The notes beneath the pieces were generated by a model. It saw only the letters and a list, made by a program, of their open reading frames with translations, did no database searches and had not been told where the DNA came from. Positions 33,216-45,999 of a stretch of 64,000 nucleotides of DNA are shown piece after piece (position 1 is the stretch's first letter; every line of letters starts with the position of its first letter). The position numbers and the translations under genes are program-made. This DNA is from Antedon mediterranea (Eukaryota > Echinodermata > Crinoidea > Comatulida > Antedonidae). The DNA is taken from positions 4,097,001 through 4,161,000 of the forward strand of contig NC_092674.1 in assembly GCF_964355755.1 (NCBI RefSeq), given 5' to 3'.

Positions 33216-36200
33216 ATTAATATATGTATATTAAATGTTTACAAATCCCAGCATATCATGTATAGGTGTGGACAAGCTCTTTAAATTGAGTGAATTACTG
33301 TTGGACGAAATATTAATCATATTAAATTATTGATCATGAATAGGACCATTGGGATCACCTTGATTGGATATTGTGATCAAAATGGTGGTTTGTGATAGCA
33401 TCTGTTTACTGTGATCATCAGCGTTTACTGCGATGTATGCACTGTAGTAAATGATTTCTTTAAATTTGTATTTTATATTTACTTAATAATCAAACAACTG
33501 GTTGTCTTTATTTGTGATCACTATAACAAAGTAATCATGACTTGTTGTGATCGCTGTGATCATTCATTGTGCATTAAATTAATCATAGTGTGTTATTCAT
33601 CGTATGTGATCACTTATGGGTTTTCTGATCAGGGTCTGATAATATTGCCCCTTATTAGGTTGTACCTTGTGGTTCTCTAATAGGATTTCTCCTGACGTTG
33701 ATGTTTCTTACTAAGGTTGCCTCTCAATAGCAGCGCCTCCTTATATGGTTGTCACATGATAAAGGGTGTTTTGTGATAGAGGTGTCCCTTAATAGGGCTG
33801 TCCCTTAATAGAGGTGTTCACAAATGTATAGCCTGCTATTCTGCACAAGTTCACAGTGTCATGGCTTATCATTATTTATTCCTATGTTTTTGTACTTTTT
33901 AGATAGGGTGCTATCAAAGAGATTATATAATTTACTAGAGAGTGATCCATATATCACAACTCAAAAACAGCTGTCATTTTGGGTACCTCCTTTGAAACAC
34001 TAGGTCTACCTCTAGTAAATTATATAAGCTCTTTAGATGCAATTGACCATTCCTATGTGATGTTAGATAAGTTGTTAATGTTTGTTTTCAATTTTAAGTG
34101 TTGGCAGGAAATTATATTTGCATCCGACTTCTAAATGTTGTAATTTAATGACAATTATGTTGAGCATAAACTGAATCTCTCTGGCAATTTTGTGAAAGCA
34201 CTCACATTCAACAACGTTTGTAAATTCCGTTTTAAATTTATTCCATAATTATTTCCCGTTAAATAAATTACTAACAGTATTTTATTTTGTAGAGAGTGGT
34301 TGGGATTTTCCTGTTTTAACATATCATATTTAAACCATAAACTTATTATTTACTTTATTACTATAAGATCAAAAGCAAATTACTACTTATTTGAGAAATT
34401 TTAATTAATATTCTTTTCCTTACCAAATTTATTTGCTGTTATTGGCCATAAGTTGGCATAGGTATCAATTATTACTGAGCTTTGATGTGTGACTCAGAAT
34501 TATGTAAATTATGCATTATGTAATTTTTCCACGTCATCTCCCGGCTCTGTAAAATTGATTTACATTTTTACAATGACCAAAAAGGATTCAAATATAAATG
34601 TATGTGATAGAATCAACCAAATTGGGTCCTGTGACTTGATAACAAGTTGACAAATCAAACATGTTAATAGTACATTCATATGATGACATAGTTTGTTGTA
34701 AAACCAAAAGCATCTTCTGCACAATAATATATTGCCATGTGTTCTACTTTTTTTGGTCACTATTGTCAATACTATCATAATCATCATAAACAACATTTAT
34801 TTCCAAAAATAGTGGCATCATCTAGAAAGCAGTATGCTTGTGTCAAGGATGCCAGTGTCAAGGATGCCATTTACAAAACAGATGAAGCGAACAACAAAAA
34901 TATATCACAGATATATATAAATAAAACAAAACTAAATATTATTGGGTAATCTAAAAATTACTATACTATCTATCACTGGTGTTCATCCCATTTATTGATA
35001 TTACAAACAAATGTATCTTTTCTCATATCATTTTAGTGTAATTTACGTATTAGAACATTGTATAATATGAATAGTATCCTTTATCATTTAAATTAGTACA
35101 CTGTTATTATATTACCATATGCTGTTAATATTAAATTAATGGTTATATTAGTATAAAATGTATCGTGTATTTATGAGGGAAAATATCATGTATTATAATA
35201 CCATATTGTTTCCACATGTGGGATTTTAACATAAAAATCTCATAGAATTGGATAATGATTTGAGTAAACTAAACTGAACCTAAGAAACTGCAAGGCATGT
35301 ATCATGTTATTTTGTCACTGTTGCCCAAGTTGTCTCCAAAATTAGAAAATTTTGCGAAAACAGAGTAAAACTGCTGAGTTAATATTGGAATCATAAAACA
35401 AAACTAATTGAAAAAAAATCTATAAGAAATATCTATTAACCAATGAAATTGCTGGTTTACTCCACCCAGTTGTTTTTGCAAAAATGACGAAAGCTCATTT
35501 AAGTTTGAGTCTCTGATGAAGCAAAGTAGCATGAACAGTGTGGACACCCACTAAAGAACTTATTTTTACATTCTGAAGTCTGATAGAGTCTTGCCTATGC
35601 CAAGTGTAATTAAAACACAGGCAAATATATTTAACTATTCCCATACTACCTGTCTGTATGGTATATTATTATTACTAAATTCATTCTAAATATTTAAGAA
35701 AGAAATTCCTTCTACTTCTGTGTTTGTAGAGTAACTGCTGAATCACTGCATTGTATTTAATTGTATGTAACCTGTCAAGCAACTACAAGTGAATTAGTAG
35801 CTATATTTGCATTAAGTTTGTGTTTGTGGTATTAAATTGTAGCGTACTGGCAATTGAATGACATGTTTTTTATTTTGTTTTCTATTCAAATATTGCAAAA
35901 AAACATTTGTTTAAAGCCCATAGACTCAAAATATATGACAATTACATTTTCTTTACTAAAGAAAGGATTGCTGACAAACGAACAAGCAAAAAACAATCTC
36001 ATGCAGTATTTTTCACCTTTTGCGCGCCATAGGTTATAATTTCTGCTCGTGGCATGCTCCATAATTTTACAGGTAACAGAGGTTCATTTACAGGTTTATT
36101 TTTTCAAACATAATGGCTGTTTATAGTAAAATTTTACCTAAGTTAAATAGCCGTAAAATTCAATTCAGTTCTGTATAATAATAATATATCAAAGAATGTA

Positions 36201-37191
36201 TTGATATTCATTATACTGTATTTGTATAATTTAATCAATACCTTTTATTAAATAGTACAAACCTTCCAAATATGGAAAAAGTAACGCTTGAGTAAGCAAC
36301 TAATCGGCAGTTGTCCAATCATCATCAACGTTATTGAGCTACATGGTTAAATTTTGACGCAAAAACAGCGTTTGCATACTCGAAAAGAAGACAACACGTT
36401 AGCTAGCCCAGCCTTTATTTGAAATTAAATATCTAATAATAACATGTAAAAATTAGCTATTTTTACATTATATGTATAAGGTAAGCGAGTTTATAGTTAG
36501 GGTAACTAATGTAACGATTTGAAGGTTTTTATAAGCGGCATTATGTTCAATTTTTAAACATCTTTTTAGGCCATCATCCAGACCATGGCATGGTGGTGGA
36601 GGTATACCTCCATGATGATCAGACAGAGTCAAGAGCCGAGAAAATCAGGCTTTAGGCTAGTTTAGTTAGAAGAAAGAATAGAAAATAAATGGAGGGAGCA
36701 ACAGCCTGCTGCTCTCTGGTCTGTGCGATGTGCTAATAATAGTTGTAGGCCTAGCCTGTTTAGATTTATGATGCTAATTTTAAATGTTTACTTCATTAAA
36801 TCATCACAGTTTCTAGGCCTACGTTTTACTTCTTTCTTCTTTTAGTTAGGCTAAATTGAATCTAACTTAAAAATGTTTCAATCTACAATAATATTGTTTA
36901 GTACACTGAGCTAGGCCTACCTATTTAAATAATCTAGTAAGGCAATCTTGTCTAGGCCTAACTTGTAGGCTTCTTGATAAAAAATGTCTATATGATATGA
37001 TACATTATTTAATCTATAATTTTTCTATAATGATAAACAGACACAGCCAGTACCAAACAAGACAACAACAAAATATAGACATAAACAAAGAATCCTGCCT
37101 ACCAAAACAGAAACATAATATTAATCCACCATCTTCCTTTTCTGTGTGAAAAATCTATCATTGTATCATTTTTATTACCTTATAATTTCAG
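33216..37191. other. Intergenic region between arrestin and SAP130
   Basis: No protein-coding gene recognised. At 33640-33825 lies a diverged piece of the GGTGTCCC/TTAATAGGG repeat family. A GATCA-rich stretch is at about 33400-33640. The SAP130 promoter and untranslated first exon must lie upstream of 37192; the region around 36290-36660, richer in G and C and in TAGGCCTA words, is a candidate but shows no decisive signal. Confidence 0.4.
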
Positions 37192-37192
37192 T

Positions 37193-40100
37193 ATGAGTTC
37201 CAACAATACAAACACCTCTGATGCTATTTCAACTTCAGTTAGCAGTGATGTTTTGTCCGAGAATGTATTAAAGCTGAACCATGGAGATGGGCCGAAAGTT
37301 TTGGTACAACCTGCCAACCCTCCGATGCCTGTGATTTCTCCTGAAGCATTAGGAATTACAAATATTTCTCATATGACAAGTATGCAGGTAATGATTAAAT
37401 CATGTTCATTCAGACATTATTTATTTGAATTTTGTGTGAACATTTTGTGCTAACTGAGTGTATAGACAAATATACAATTATATAATTATAACAATAATAA
37501 TAATAAAAATAGTTAATATTTTAACTACTTGAGTCTCATCCCACAGGCCCCGCTCTGTTTTATTTCTTTACAATTATTTTGTAATTTAGTAATAAATCCA
37601 AAAATTGTTAGGTAGTTACTGTTTTTAAAAAAAATTTAAATCAATTTTTCTTTCAGGAGAAAGATAAGCAGAGCATGGCAGCTCGTACCTTCCTTCCCGG
37701 ACCGATTGTCACAGGGGTCAAAGATCAAATCAACATGTCGCGTACCTGTACCATCACTGCCAGTAGCACTCTACCTTCAGCTATCAGTTTGCCCGTGCAA
37801 GTTGCTCCAAACATTCAACATTTTCCCACCAACATCTCAGTACCTAGTAGTATCGCCATGCCATTTGTTAGTCACATGGCACAGAAAGGAAAAGATGAAC
37901 CAAGGATAGCGCCCCCTACAAGTCATGCACCGATAGTCACACATCATAAAAGAGGTGGGTGTTTTGAATTACCAGGATGTTATTAGACCTAAAAATAATT
38001 TAAAATATAACATAATACTACACACTATAATGCTTGGTTCTGAATGTTATGCCCTAAAGGCATTCAAATTGAGTGATAGATTAAAAAATGTAAAGCTCTG
38101 ACTACACTATCAAACTAGTTTGACAAAAAAAGTGTGATGTGCCCAAATATGGTAGTGATATGACATTATCATGTCCACATATGGCACATGACATTTTTGA
38201 TAGTGTAAGACAGAGCTTAAGTTTTAATGAAAATTATATGTTTAATTACTAACAAACCTGTATTTATTTTTTTAGAATTAAAAGCAAACATTAGTGGTAT
38301 TCCGTTAAGAGCTACCCAAGCAGTTCCAGTTGTGGCTACATCAGTACCAGCAACAGCCAAGTCTAGTGCTACAACTGCCCTGTTGCAAACCAGTTCTATT
38401 GCCACTCAGCTTCAGGTAAAGACCACTATAATATTAGACAGTGCTTTTAGCAACATTGCCCATGGCCTAGCCTTTGACATCTGATGGAAGCGGCCAGTAT
38501 ATAAATATTATTAGTTACACCCTGCTTGTTCATGAAATACGGGAAATATCTACGTTCTGGTTCCATATTCCATATAAGCCCTTTATTTTCATCCATTTTG
38601 ACCTCCACCTATCACAACAACAATAAGGAGCTTTCGACGATTACGATTAGCATTTTTTACGGACCGTCAAATATGGGTTCATATTCGATGGTTGAAATCA
38701 CAACTACGCTTGCGCTCAACGATAAAAATACAATATAATACATAAACAACACACGCATAGAAACATCAAACAGGTAATACGGGATATATTACCCTTCTGA
38801 TCCGCTTGACTGAGTAAATGGGCGTAATACGGAATTATATCTCATAATATTGACCAATCGGATTACAGTAAGAGATAAATAAATATCTCCCCATTCAATT
38901 CATATATTCATTGTATTGTAAATTTAATTTTTTTTTAGAACACAAGTTCTCTTATTCCAATGAGGAGCACTTCAGGAACCAAAAGCAGTCTGCAGAGTAT
39001 TCAAGATTTGAACAGGTCAGTACACAATATGCTAATGATGATGGGCTTAATTAACATGTGATGAATAATTCAGTAGATTTACACATATTTACATACTTAA
39101 TAGTACTTGGCAAATATTTTATATAAAGCTCTGTCAACACTTTCAAATAATGATGTCATATAAACACTATCAATGTAGTTTGACAAAAAAATGTGGTAGT
39201 GATATGCTCAAATATGGTGGTGATATGCCATCATCATATCCAAATATATCATATTTTTTGTCACAATAAGTTTAATAGTGTTTGATGTTTAATGAATTTT
39301 AATTGTTTTTGTTAATTAAAATAGACAAGTCTATTCACAAGCATTGAAGGTATCAACTACCCCACCACCATCAGCCATTGACAGTCGAACTGAGTCTAAA
39401 CTTGCAGCTAAAATACAGATAAAAAGCGAACCAAAACTGGACGATAGCAAAGTTAGCGGTAAAGGAGATGCGACGCCCAAATTGAACTGGCCAATCCAAA
39501 CAAGCAAGTCATTTTCAACAAAACACAATGTGTTTGGAGTCGCACGTGGTATTGTGTCGTCAACTGCCATACCGATTACTTACATCAGTAAGCCTGTCTC
39601 TGCTAGAAGTAACATCACCAATTCAAGTAAGTATATGTCTCCAATTAATGGGCACACCTCAGGATATAAATCCTCTTTTGGGGATTTAGAGGGCTATCCC
39701 CGGTACCATACAAAATGATTGTGATGTTTTTTGGGTTTTTTTTATCTGTTTTTGTTCATGTATGGTATGGTATTGAAATAAAAATCAAAGATTGTTGCTT
39801 GTGATTTGGTCATTGTGCCTAACCAAGACATTTCTAAATTATATACAGTATATATGTTTCACCGCTGCCACCATGTAGTGAATTTATTTTAGTTGGTTCC
39901 AAGCTTTCTCAGGCGTATATATATATTTCCACGCGACGTACACTGCTGTCACTGAATGATAACTCATACAAAAAGTATATTTAACTCAACTAGAACTTTT
40001 ATTCCTTGTAATTCGATTAATACATCTTTCTACCACTACCAGTCAAGCCTTAATATTTTCTTTATCATCTTTCCGTTTATCTACTCTGATCTTATTCTCT

Positions 40101-43100
40101 CTTCTCCCCCTAATATCTATTACATTCCACTTTTATACTGGACATGCAAATTTTAGGCTTCAGAGGAGGATAACATTTTCCCTCCAAAATTTATACGATT
40201 TTGATTGGCTAATAATATAAGGCGGACCTGGTCTAAAGCATCCTTCTCTAAACACAGAGAATCACAACATTTAATATGACAATATACATTATATACAACT
40301 ACTGAAGAATTAACCCCGAAAATCTGTTTTTGTGTTTTCGTAGGTTCGTCACATGTTGTTGTAGGCCAGCCTGCAACATGCACCGGTGGCATCAACACAA
40401 CTACTTCAGTTCCTATACCGATTGGAGTAGCATGTAAGTTGTAAATATGTTCATCATAATTGTTCAACAAATCAACTTTTTTATGCTCTAGTCGTCTAGT
40501 TCCCTCTGAAAAATCAAATGTTCATCTGACAATTGACAGGCTCTCATGCTGGAGAACGGTGCAGTGTAAATGGTTCCTCTGAATTTTCTTAGGATATTTT
40601 TATAGACTGTTTTTGTGTGTACAGCACTTATAAACATTGTATTAGGCGCTATAAACGACAATTATTATAAAGAAATCTATATATGTTCTTATAGCTAAAA
40701 TTCTCCAGCAAGCACCTGTCCCCAGACAACATGGCGGCTTTCCACCAGACAGTCAACCGATATTTTTAGCTGGACCCCGCCAACCTGTGAGTGCCGTCCA
40801 TGGCGCAGTACCTGGAGGTCACCCAAGAGTAACTATACCGCCTCAATATCCTTACTACCTTTACCCAGGTGATGGTTCATGTAAGTTGAACATTTTCAGT
40901 TTTTATATTTTTGCTTCTGGAATTTATGTAACACTATCTTTGTACAGTAGAACCACTCCTTTGAGGACATACCTCTATTTAGGGGACACAACCTATTAAG
41001 GGGACATTTTGGTCCCAAACGTGTCCTTTTAATTGAGGTTCTACTCTATGTCAATATTTGAAATGACATCCCCTTTCATATTTTACTTGCAAGATTGAAA
41101 AATAATGTCCATTATTTTTAAGTTATGTTATGTACGGTATGTTGCATAATATTCATCCTATTTTAGTCCCCAGATACCAACCACCAATGTCATCATATGT
41201 TGGGCATAGTTTTACACCAATCACAAATGCAGGAGTTCGGCAACAGCTGAATGGTATGTATTTTTAAAAAAAATTGGTTTTTCAGCACAATACATAAATA
41301 TCTGTTACAAGATTCTAGGTCCAAATCCTGTAAGATTCTTTTTTTTCAAACATTTCATTATGTAATCTATTTATGTAAATTATCTTAAATAAAAATTTGT
41401 TTCAGTGAATCCTCAAATATCTTTGCAACCCACTTCAAATACAGGGGCTGCAGCAACAGTTGCAGCGGTTGCACGTGCAGCTACGGTTGCTGGAGGTCCA
41501 GTCAGACTAGGCCCATTGGTTGCAGATCTCCGAACAGCTGGATCACCATATACCATACCTCCATTGACGTCGACAGAAGGTAGTTTGCAGTTATATTTTT
41601 AGAAATTATAGAATAAGTACCAACCCTTTAGATTTTTTGTATGTTGACTTTCAGGTCAAATTTTGTTGACCTTTGAACTTTGCCACCATATTACCCTTTA
41701 AAAAATGTCAATAGCTGAAGTTGTTACAGTAAAAATAAAACAGACACTACCAAACTATGATATGGCATCATCTTCTCTTCAGAAGTCTTCAAATCAAATA
41801 GATGAAATGAATAAATCTCAGAAGCTTCAAATAGTTACATTTTCTTTAAACAATTTTTTTGTTTCAGGTGATGTTGTAACAGGTGGTATGTTTGCTGGTA
41901 ATGTGTCATCTCCAAGCAATCAAACTTTGCCGAATCCAGGTTCCTCTCCAAGGCCAAGTATTTTGAGGAAAAGACATAATGATGGGTGAGTGCTTTATTA
42001 TTGAAGAAGAAACACAAAACATATATGGAGGCTTTCATTGAACTTTACAGGGTGGAAGAGATTTACCCATCAAGATAATAGTGAAGACTCATTTAAGTAC
42101 AGTTTAACCCCTCTGGGATGCCTCTTTTGAAGGGACACCCCTATTAACAGTGATTTAGGGGGGGTTTTTGCAAGAAAAGGGAACAATCTTCATTCAAGTC
42201 ACTGGGTTGTCAAAGGCCTTTGTGAAAAAGTGGTCAGGTTGAAACCTTACCAACCATACTGGTGGCTACGGCCCTGCCTGTAATGTAGCCACAAGAAATA
42301 AAATGGTATGATTTTCGCAAGAAAATGGAATAATCTCTTTTCAAGCCACTGGGTTGTCAAAGGCATCTGTTAAAGAGTGGTCAGGTTGAAACCTTACCTA
42401 CCATACTGGTGGCCCTGATTAAAGGGACACTTTCCCATGACATGAATGAGTTGAAATATGTTTTAACGCTACAGTCAATCCTATTGAGTGGACACTTGGT
42501 CGATTCCTCAGTTTGAAAGTGTCCCTTTAGTAGTAGTTGGTTCTACAGTATTTCATAATATACAATCGGTTTTTTTTTTTTTATTTCAGAAATATTGCAT
42601 CTGTACGTAAACCCTTATTCCAGAATCCCTCAGGAGCTGAACCAGCCAGCCCAAGTTCAAAGGTCGAAATTCAAAGGCAAACCACATCTCCAAAACAAAG
42701 GTAGTATTACTTTTACTAAACGTATATCATGGTGTAAGAGGTAGATTCACAACAAATATAGTATTCATATTAATATTCATTTTGTAATACAGTAGAACCT
42801 GTATTACCACTTTGTTATGTCCCAAAGGTGTCCCCTGAATAGAGGTTACCTGTAGTGTTAAAACACATACTTCACCCTGTTCGTTTCATGGGAATTGTTC
42901 CCTGATTAGGAGTGGTTCTATTTTATGTAAAGATCTAATGGGTTAAATGTAACTCTTTTGAACATTATGCTTTCTTTAGTGAATCACTATCAAGCAGTCA
43001 GCAGTCCATAGAGAGTTCTGTATCAGAAACAAACAATGCTCAGTCAATGTTGATAAAAATCAAACAAGAAAAGAAGGAAAATGACGTGCCATCAATGTTA

Positions 43101-45193
43101 TCCAGTCTACAAGATTCATTACATCTGCCGGAAAGAAACGAAGAACCATCACCAAGGAAACGCCAACGTAAACAACAACACAAGTAAGACGATATTTGTA
43201 GCTTTGCTCGATATTTTGAAATGATTGAAGATGCAGAGAAACCATTTCACCATTCTGTTCTCCAGTATTTATTTATTTATACTGGGTAACCTCTTTAGTC
43301 GAAGACTGGTCTCCCAGTAGAGGACCCAGTTATGATCAGTGGCTGTGTGTGTGTACTAGTACACCGGGGTAACCCCTTACTCATCTCGAAAGATGTACTA
43401 GTTCTTTAAAGTGCGTGCAAGCTAGATGTGTACACTGGACCAACAGTTTATAGTCCTTATCCAAGAAGTTCTTTCATCCAGAACCATTGCGCAAGTGAGC
43501 CTTGAACCCTTGGCTACGTAATTACGGTTTACTGTCTTAACTTTTTGGCCACTCACTACAATTGTTAAGACATTTTATATTATTAGAATTAGTTAAAATG
43601 TCCATTTTTTTTTTCTTTTTGTCATCTTGTAGAATTGCTTCCCAGCAGATGTTGGATGATAAATCCACAGATGACGAGACCGAAACCAAAAAAGATACGA
43701 CGCCAACGAAAAAAGAAAAAAAACGTAAGTTATGATGTGTTCTATTTCAAGTAGTGGAGCTGTAGCTTGGTGGTCAACATTCTTGCATTCCAATCACAAG
43801 GTCCAGTGTCCAATCCTGACTTCATTTCCTAAGCCTCAAATAAGCACAATAAATTATTAAATAATTTATCCATCCTGTAATTGGTGAGTTACTCGCTGTT
43901 GGATGCATATGAAATATAAAAAAAAACTATGATTTCTATCGTGCCCAGTGTAATTTAAACTAATTAACAATATTTTTTACTTTTTTGTATGTCAGCCTAT
44001 TTATAACACATTATTATTATTACCTTATAGAGCGAAAAATGAAATTAGTTCAGTACATAAAACGGTCGTCATTGAAACTACTTGATAGCTACCACCAGAC
44101 GTGGAAACCAACACATAATCACTTTCAGCGTTACTCAGATGTGAAAGCTAAAGGTTGGTTACATTATTCAATATCATTTATGTTATGCAGTATCTTGTTG
44201 ATTTGAGTCAAAAATATGAATTACTGCAGTTACTGCAGGAGCTACATTTATTATTGCAATAACATTTTAGCTAGTTTCAATGTAGTATTTTAAAATGTTT
44301 TATTGGTAAATATTTTGTTTCTGTTTTTGTTTCAGAGGAAAAGAGAACGGGAATACACGAGATAGCCAACCAAAGAGGCATCATTAAAAAAACGGATGGA
44401 TGGAAGATAAAACATGTTGGACATCAACTTACAGATATGGTGATTATTTTATTTCCATCCGTTTCATTAGAAGAAAGAAAGAATTTTGTACTTCATACGC
44501 ATCCAACATTGACTAACTTGCCAATTACAGGATGGATAAACTATTTCATAATTTATCATGCTTATAAACTAAGTATCATTTGAGGCTTAGGGAGTGGAAT
44601 TGAAAGAGTCACTGGCATTAGGTCAGGATTGAACCCTACACCTTTAGATTGGAAAGGCAACCTTGTTAACCACCACTGAAATTATATTCACCGTTAAGTG
44701 ACAGTTTTTCATAAAACATTGGCAACTATAATTTGCCGCCTTTTTTTTCAGATTGATCAAGAACAGGAAGTATACGATGAGATGCAAGCCATCAAAGCAG
44801 GAATGGGTCGTCAGCTAACGGAGAACATTGAGGGCAGTGTTATCGATAAGTCACTCATTGAAACGGAAACTAATCGTATTTACGAACTCATCCAGGTAAA
44901 ATTGTTTATTTGCCTTTTTGATTCAAATTATATAATTTCAATCCATCAGGTAGTAAACCCTCTATCAGATAATGACCTGACCTTACCATAATCCTTTTAT
45001 GTTATAAAACTTACTAATAAAAGAAATATTTGATTTTCAAAAGGGTAATATTCAGAGAAGCAAGTATGTTTTAGAACACATTGAGGAAACAAAGACGATT
45101 ATGGGAAGACTACTGGACCACAAACCAAAGGTTGTTAGTATCATAAAAAAACATGCTAATAAAAGACATGCTAAGAAGAAGCATGCTACATAG
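37193..45193 (+). CDS. SAP130: Histone deacetylase complex subunit SAP130, 17 coding exons, 864 aa
   Basis: Nuclear subunit of the Sin3-HDAC corepressor. Exons: 37193-37387, 37657-37954, 38276-38415, 38939-39015, 39325-39626, 40344-40433, 40695-40880, 41167-41253, 41406-41579, 41868-41985, 42590-42700, 42980-43183, 43633-43724, 44031-44153, 44336-44439, 44752-44895, 45044-45193. All junctions keep phase. The N-terminal two thirds is low-complexity (S, T, P, A, V), as in the family. Recognisable blocks: SFTPITNAGVRQQ, GSSPRPSILRKR, SPRKRQRKQQH, then a C-terminal conserved domain starting near WKPTHNHFQRYSDVKAK, EIANQRGI and ELIQGNIQRSKYVLEHIEETK. The C-terminal domain is the known Sin3-binding part. 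It is shorter than the human protein (about 1050 aa). The ATG sits one base inside its exon, so an untranslated exon precedes it. Confidence 0.95.
38091..38220. mobile_element. MITE family 1, copy 10
   Basis: TAAAGCTCTGACTACACTAT to GATAGTGTAAGACAGAGCTTA. It lies in SAP130 intron 2, about 55 bp before exon 3. Slightly shortened on the right. Confidence 0.85.
39124..39282. mobile_element. MITE family 1, copy 11 (degraded)
   Basis: TAAAGCTCTGTCAACACTTT at the left. A partly duplicated left arm follows (AACACTATCAATGTAGTTTG). The right end fades at TTTAATAGTG. In SAP130 intron 4, ending about 45 bp before exon 5. Confidence 0.75.
40620..40672 (+). repeat. Retroelement tail of the GCGCTATAAA type
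   Basis: ACAGCACTTATAAACATTGT, AGGCGCTATAAACGACAATT. It is related to the reverse-oriented fragment at 16285-16365. It ends about 20 bp before SAP130 exon 7. Confidence 0.45.
40943..41046. mobile_element. Small MITE with TACAGTAGAACC ends
   Basis: TACAGTAGAACCACTCCTTT at the left and GAGGTTCTACT at the right are inverted. Between them are CTATTTAGGGGACAC and TTTTGGTCCCAAA. In SAP130 intron 7. The same family seeds 22380-22890. Confidence 0.75.
42098..42550. mobile_element. TACAGT...ACTGTA MITE carrying a 149-bp internal tandem duplication
   Basis: The left end TACAGTTTAACCCCTCTGGG and the right end GTTGGTTCTACAGTA are family termini, with GGGACACC and GTGTCCCTTT inside. Two internal units of about 149 bp start near 42172 and 42321 and share ACTGGGTTGTCAAAGGC, GTGGTCAGGTTGAAACCTTA and CATACTGGTGGC. 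It fills most of SAP130 intron 10 (41986-42589). Confidence 0.65.
42788..42922. mobile_element. Small MITE with TACAGTAGAACC ends
   Basis: TACAGTAGAACCTGTATTAC at the left, AGGAGTGGTTCTATTTTATG at the right, with CCAAAGGTGTCCCCTGAATA inside. In SAP130 intron 11. Confidence 0.65.
43264..43557 (-). mobile_element. tRNA-derived SINE family A, minus copy
   Basis: Read from 43557 on the minus strand: GAGTGGCCAAAAAGTTAAGA (A-box-like), then AAGGGTTCAAGGCTCAC (B-box-like), then a body with a GTGTACACATCTAGC-type segment, CTAGTACATCTTTCGAGATG, GATCATAACTGGG and a 3' end GGTTACCCAGTATAAATAAA. It corresponds in order to the plus-strand copy at 53731-54020. In SAP130 intron 12. Confidence 0.7.
43751..43926 (+). 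mobile_element. tRNA-derived SINE family B, copy 2
   Basis: GTAGTGGAGCTGTAGCTTGG TGG (A-box-like region), CCAGTGTCCAATCCTGACTT (B-box-like), CCTAAGCCTCAAATAAGC, ATTTATCCATCCTGTAATTG, CTGTTGGATGCATATGAAAT and an A-run. In SAP130 intron 13. Confidence 0.7.
44490..44682 (-). mobile_element. tRNA-derived SINE family B, copy 3 (minus)
   Basis: Read in reverse: GTGGTGGTTAACAAGGTTGC, AGGGTTCAATCCTGACC (B box), CCTAAGCCTCAAATGATAC, TTTATCCATCCTGTAATTGG and TTGGATGCGTATGAAG. Same motif order as copy 2. In SAP130 intron 15. Confidence 0.7.
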
Positions 45194-45465
45194 CGAGTGT
45201 TAGCGAAGTAAGCAGCTTGTCACACACATTGCTGGAGTGTAGCATGACATATGGAAAACAACAAACAAGAAAATCAATTTAAAATTTAAGAAGCATGCTT
45301 CATAGCAAGTGTTAGGAACGTAAGGGGCTTGCCACACACATTTGCTGGAGCGTAGAATGGCATATGAAAATTACAACAAATAAGAAAAGCAGTATATTTC
45401 AATTTCGAAGAAGTAGCATGCTACATAGCATTATCTTGCTGGCGAAGTAAGATATGTGTGGCAAG
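45174..45465 (+). repeat. Tandem repeat of about 115 bp overlapping the SAP130 stop codon
   Basis: AAGAAGCATGCTACATAGCG at 45174, AAGAAGCATGCTTCATAGCA at about 45289 and a third partial unit AGTAGCATGCTACATAGCAT near 45412. Units share GTGTTAG, GCTTG.CACACACATT and GCTGGAG. The TAG in the first unit is the SAP130 stop codon, so the last few residues (KKKHAT) belong to the repeat. Confidence 0.8.
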
Positions 45466-45978
45466 AAAAGAACAGGGTGATGATGTGACATAACAACCCA
45501 GGTGCTGTACTACAGTATAAGTATTATGTAGCATGGCCACAAACACAGTGTAGCATGCTACAAACTACAGATAATACTATAATAAGTATTTATTAACAAT
45601 TTGTTATGGCATCTTCATCACTACCAAATCAAATACTTGAGTGTAACTTATACAGTTGCATCCCTAATACCAAACACCCTTGGACTGGTTAATATGTCTG
45701 GTTTTCTGAGAAGTCTGGAAGCTTTATGGACCATCCTCATAAAATAATTGTGAAGGAAAGTTTCAGTTTTCAGAGATATTTGGAAAGTCACATGTATGGC
45801 ACGCTACCAGGGAAAAATTATGCGAAGGAAAGATTGCGTCCGATATTATACTATTGTACATTCACACAGATAAGTAAACAGGGCAATTTTTGGTCAATTA
45901 TTTTCTTTTTGGTTTTTAACTGTTAAAATCCATCTGAAAAATTGTGTAAATAGTTTGTGCAAAGTATTTCACATTGTA

Positions 45979-45984
45979 AATAAA
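45979..45984 (+). terminator. Candidate SAP130 poly(A) signal
   Basis: AATAAA about 790 bp after the SAP130 stop, in an AT-rich leader. A second AATAAA follows near 46190. Choice between them is not possible from sequence. Confidence 0.35.
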
Positions 45985-45999
45985 AGTGGATAACATTTT

